Shown: positions 12,703 to 13,217 of the stretch, piece by piece
Position numbering within the stretch: the first letter of the stretch is position 1
Layout: each line of letters opens with the position of its first letter
Assembly (NCBI GenBank): GCA_016866735.1
Contig: VGLL01000016.1
Location: 1 to 13,217 of the forward strand
Length of the DNA: 13,217 bases
Source: Candidatus Shapirobacteria bacterium
GTDB lineage: Bacteria > Patescibacteriota > Microgenomatia > VGLL01
Direction of reading: 5' to 3'
Translations under genes and position numbers: made by a program
The notes under the pieces: generated by a model
Seen by the model: only the letters and a program-made list of their open reading frames with translations
Told to the model about the DNA's origin: nothing
Databases searched by the model: none

Positions 12703-13074
12703 TTGAGCGTGGGGGAGAGGATTTTTGGCATCAGGGAGAGGAGTTTCCGTTTTGGAGTAAGAATTATTAAATTAACGGTCAGTTTGCCTAAGAATGCAGC
12801 CGGATTTGCAATTGGGGGTCAGGTTGTAAGGTCGGGAACAGGAATTGGGGCGAATATTGAAGAGGCCCAAAACGCTAGTTCGAAGAGAGAGTTTATTCGA
12901 GGAATGACAATTGCCCTGAAAGAGGCGAGAGAAACAGAGTATTGGTTAAAACTGATTGCCGAATCGGGATTAATTCCTAAAGATAGACTTGAAGATTTAA
13001 TCGAAGAGAACAGAGAATTAATCAGGATTTTAATTACTATTATCAAAAACGCTAAAAGGGGAGAAAAGTTATAA
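12694..13074 (+). CDS. Four-helix-bundle protein (S23 / 23S rRNA intervening-sequence family)
   Basis: A 126-residue helical protein of the family often called S23 or four helix bundle protein (PF05635-like). Diagnostic stretches are RIIKLTVSLPKNA (helix 1), IGGQVVRSGTGIGANIEEAQNASSKREFI (helix 2, with the GANI-EA core), MTIALKEARETEYWLKLIAESGLI (helix 3) and LEDLIEENRELIRILITIIKNAKR (helix 4). Its role is unknown; relatives occur inside 23S rRNA genes and free in genomes. Two starts compete: ATG 12694, inside the repeat, and GTG 12709, which lies exactly at the expected transcription start of the repeat-borne promoter and gives 121 residues. The frame is also open upstream into rpoD, but that part is not family-like. 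AT-rich repeats flank it on both sides. Confidence 0.85.
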   Translation: MYNLSVGERIFGIRERSFRFGVRIIKLTVSLPKNAAGFAIGGQVVRSGTGIGANIEEAQNASSKREFIRGMTIALKEARETEYWLKLIAESGLIPKDRLEDLIEENRELIRILITIIKNAKRGEKL

Positions 13075-13079
13075 ATCGA

Positions 13080-13118
13080 GAAATTGTAAATTCTAAATTG
13101 TACATTGTACATTGATAA
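13080..13118. repeat. AT-rich repeat after the four-helix-bundle gene
   Basis: AAATTGTAAATT and two ATTGTACATTGTAC-type units. Read on the minus strand it resembles the repeat before the gene (AATTTACAATTT, CAATGTA), so the gene is framed by inverted relatives. It ends at the first base of tRNA-Asn. Confidence 0.65.
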
Positions 13119-13217
13119 TCCACCGTAGCTCAATTGGTAGAGCGGCTCCCTGTTGTAAAAAAGCAGCGTCTCGCCCGAAAGGGCGGATGGAAAATCGGGC
13201 TAATTCGGGGAAACCCT
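13119..13217 (+). tRNA. tRNA-Asn (GUU), 5' half, interrupted by a probable group I intron, cut by window end
   Basis: Acceptor strand TCCACCG (13119-13125), TA, D arm GCTC-AATTGGTA-GAGC, G26, anticodon stem GCTCC (13145-13149), then C-T and GTT (13152-13154). The expected AA and closing stem GGAGC do not follow. Instead: CTGT (13150-13153) can pair with GCAG (13163-13166), putting a U-G wobble at 13153 as in P1 of group I introns; then hairpin CGCCC-GAAA-GGGCG (13172-13185); then AATTCGGGGAAACCCT (13202-13217), like the J3/4-P4-P5 segment (compare CAGGGAAACC in the cyanobacterial tRNA-Leu intron). The splice site would fall between anticodon bases 35 and 36. The rest lies beyond the window. 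Confidence 0.75.

Noticed and set aside
1..13217. CRISPR array
   Set aside because: No set of regularly spaced identical repeats with unique spacers is present; the tandem AT-rich repeats have no spacers.

Overview
The window looks like a piece of a Patescibacteria (CPR) chromosome; this is an inference. The signs are a tRNA gene interrupted by what looks like a group I intron, AT-rich TTTACAA/ATTCAAAA-type repeats, single-pass proteins with the GDQNTQQIGQN motif, and promoters whose -10 box lies only 6 to 9 nt from the start codon, as in leaderless mRNAs. UGA acts as a stop (dnaG, antitoxin), so the code is not the UGA=Gly code of Gracilibacteria/SR1. The right half (about 7.6-13.2 kb) has core genes; the left half (about 0.1-6.1 kb) is AT-rich, repeat-filled and mobile.

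Left half: a tRNA-Ser(UGA) gene is followed on the minus strand by a large serine recombinase whose reading frame runs, still open, through the antisense of the tRNA to the window edge. Upstream of the recombinase is a 325-bp element with inverted ends, built from shuffled pieces of the recombinase gene and its attachment end. Next come a small XRE repressor with a paired operator and a short UvrA-like ABC ATPase (DrrC/UvrA2 type). An end module follows: a recombinase-derived fragment, then a GC-rich hairpin with a G-rich loop, closing with ACCGC. A second unit (GIY-YIG protein, remnant of an XRE gene, membrane-anchored protein) ends in a diverged copy of the same module, again closing with ACCGC. 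The tRNA 3' end carries the same ACCGC. I read this as two tandem tRNA-targeted elements with cargo next to their right ends.

Middle (6.1-7.8 kb): small palindromes, a terminator-like hairpin, a second membrane-anchored protein on the minus strand, two interleaved inverted repeats that could form a large pseudoknot, and a second tRNA-Ser(UGA)-like gene with a poorly paired acceptor stem.

Right half: a Phd/YefM-like antitoxin and PIN toxin lie between two 74-bp direct repeats. They are followed by an AAA_14/DUF4143 ATPase with its own palindromic operator, then dnaG and the primary sigma factor gene (the conserved dnaG-rpoD pair). A four-helix-bundle (S23-type) gene lies between AT-rich repeats, one of which forms its likely promoter. 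The window ends inside the intron of a tRNA-Asn gene.
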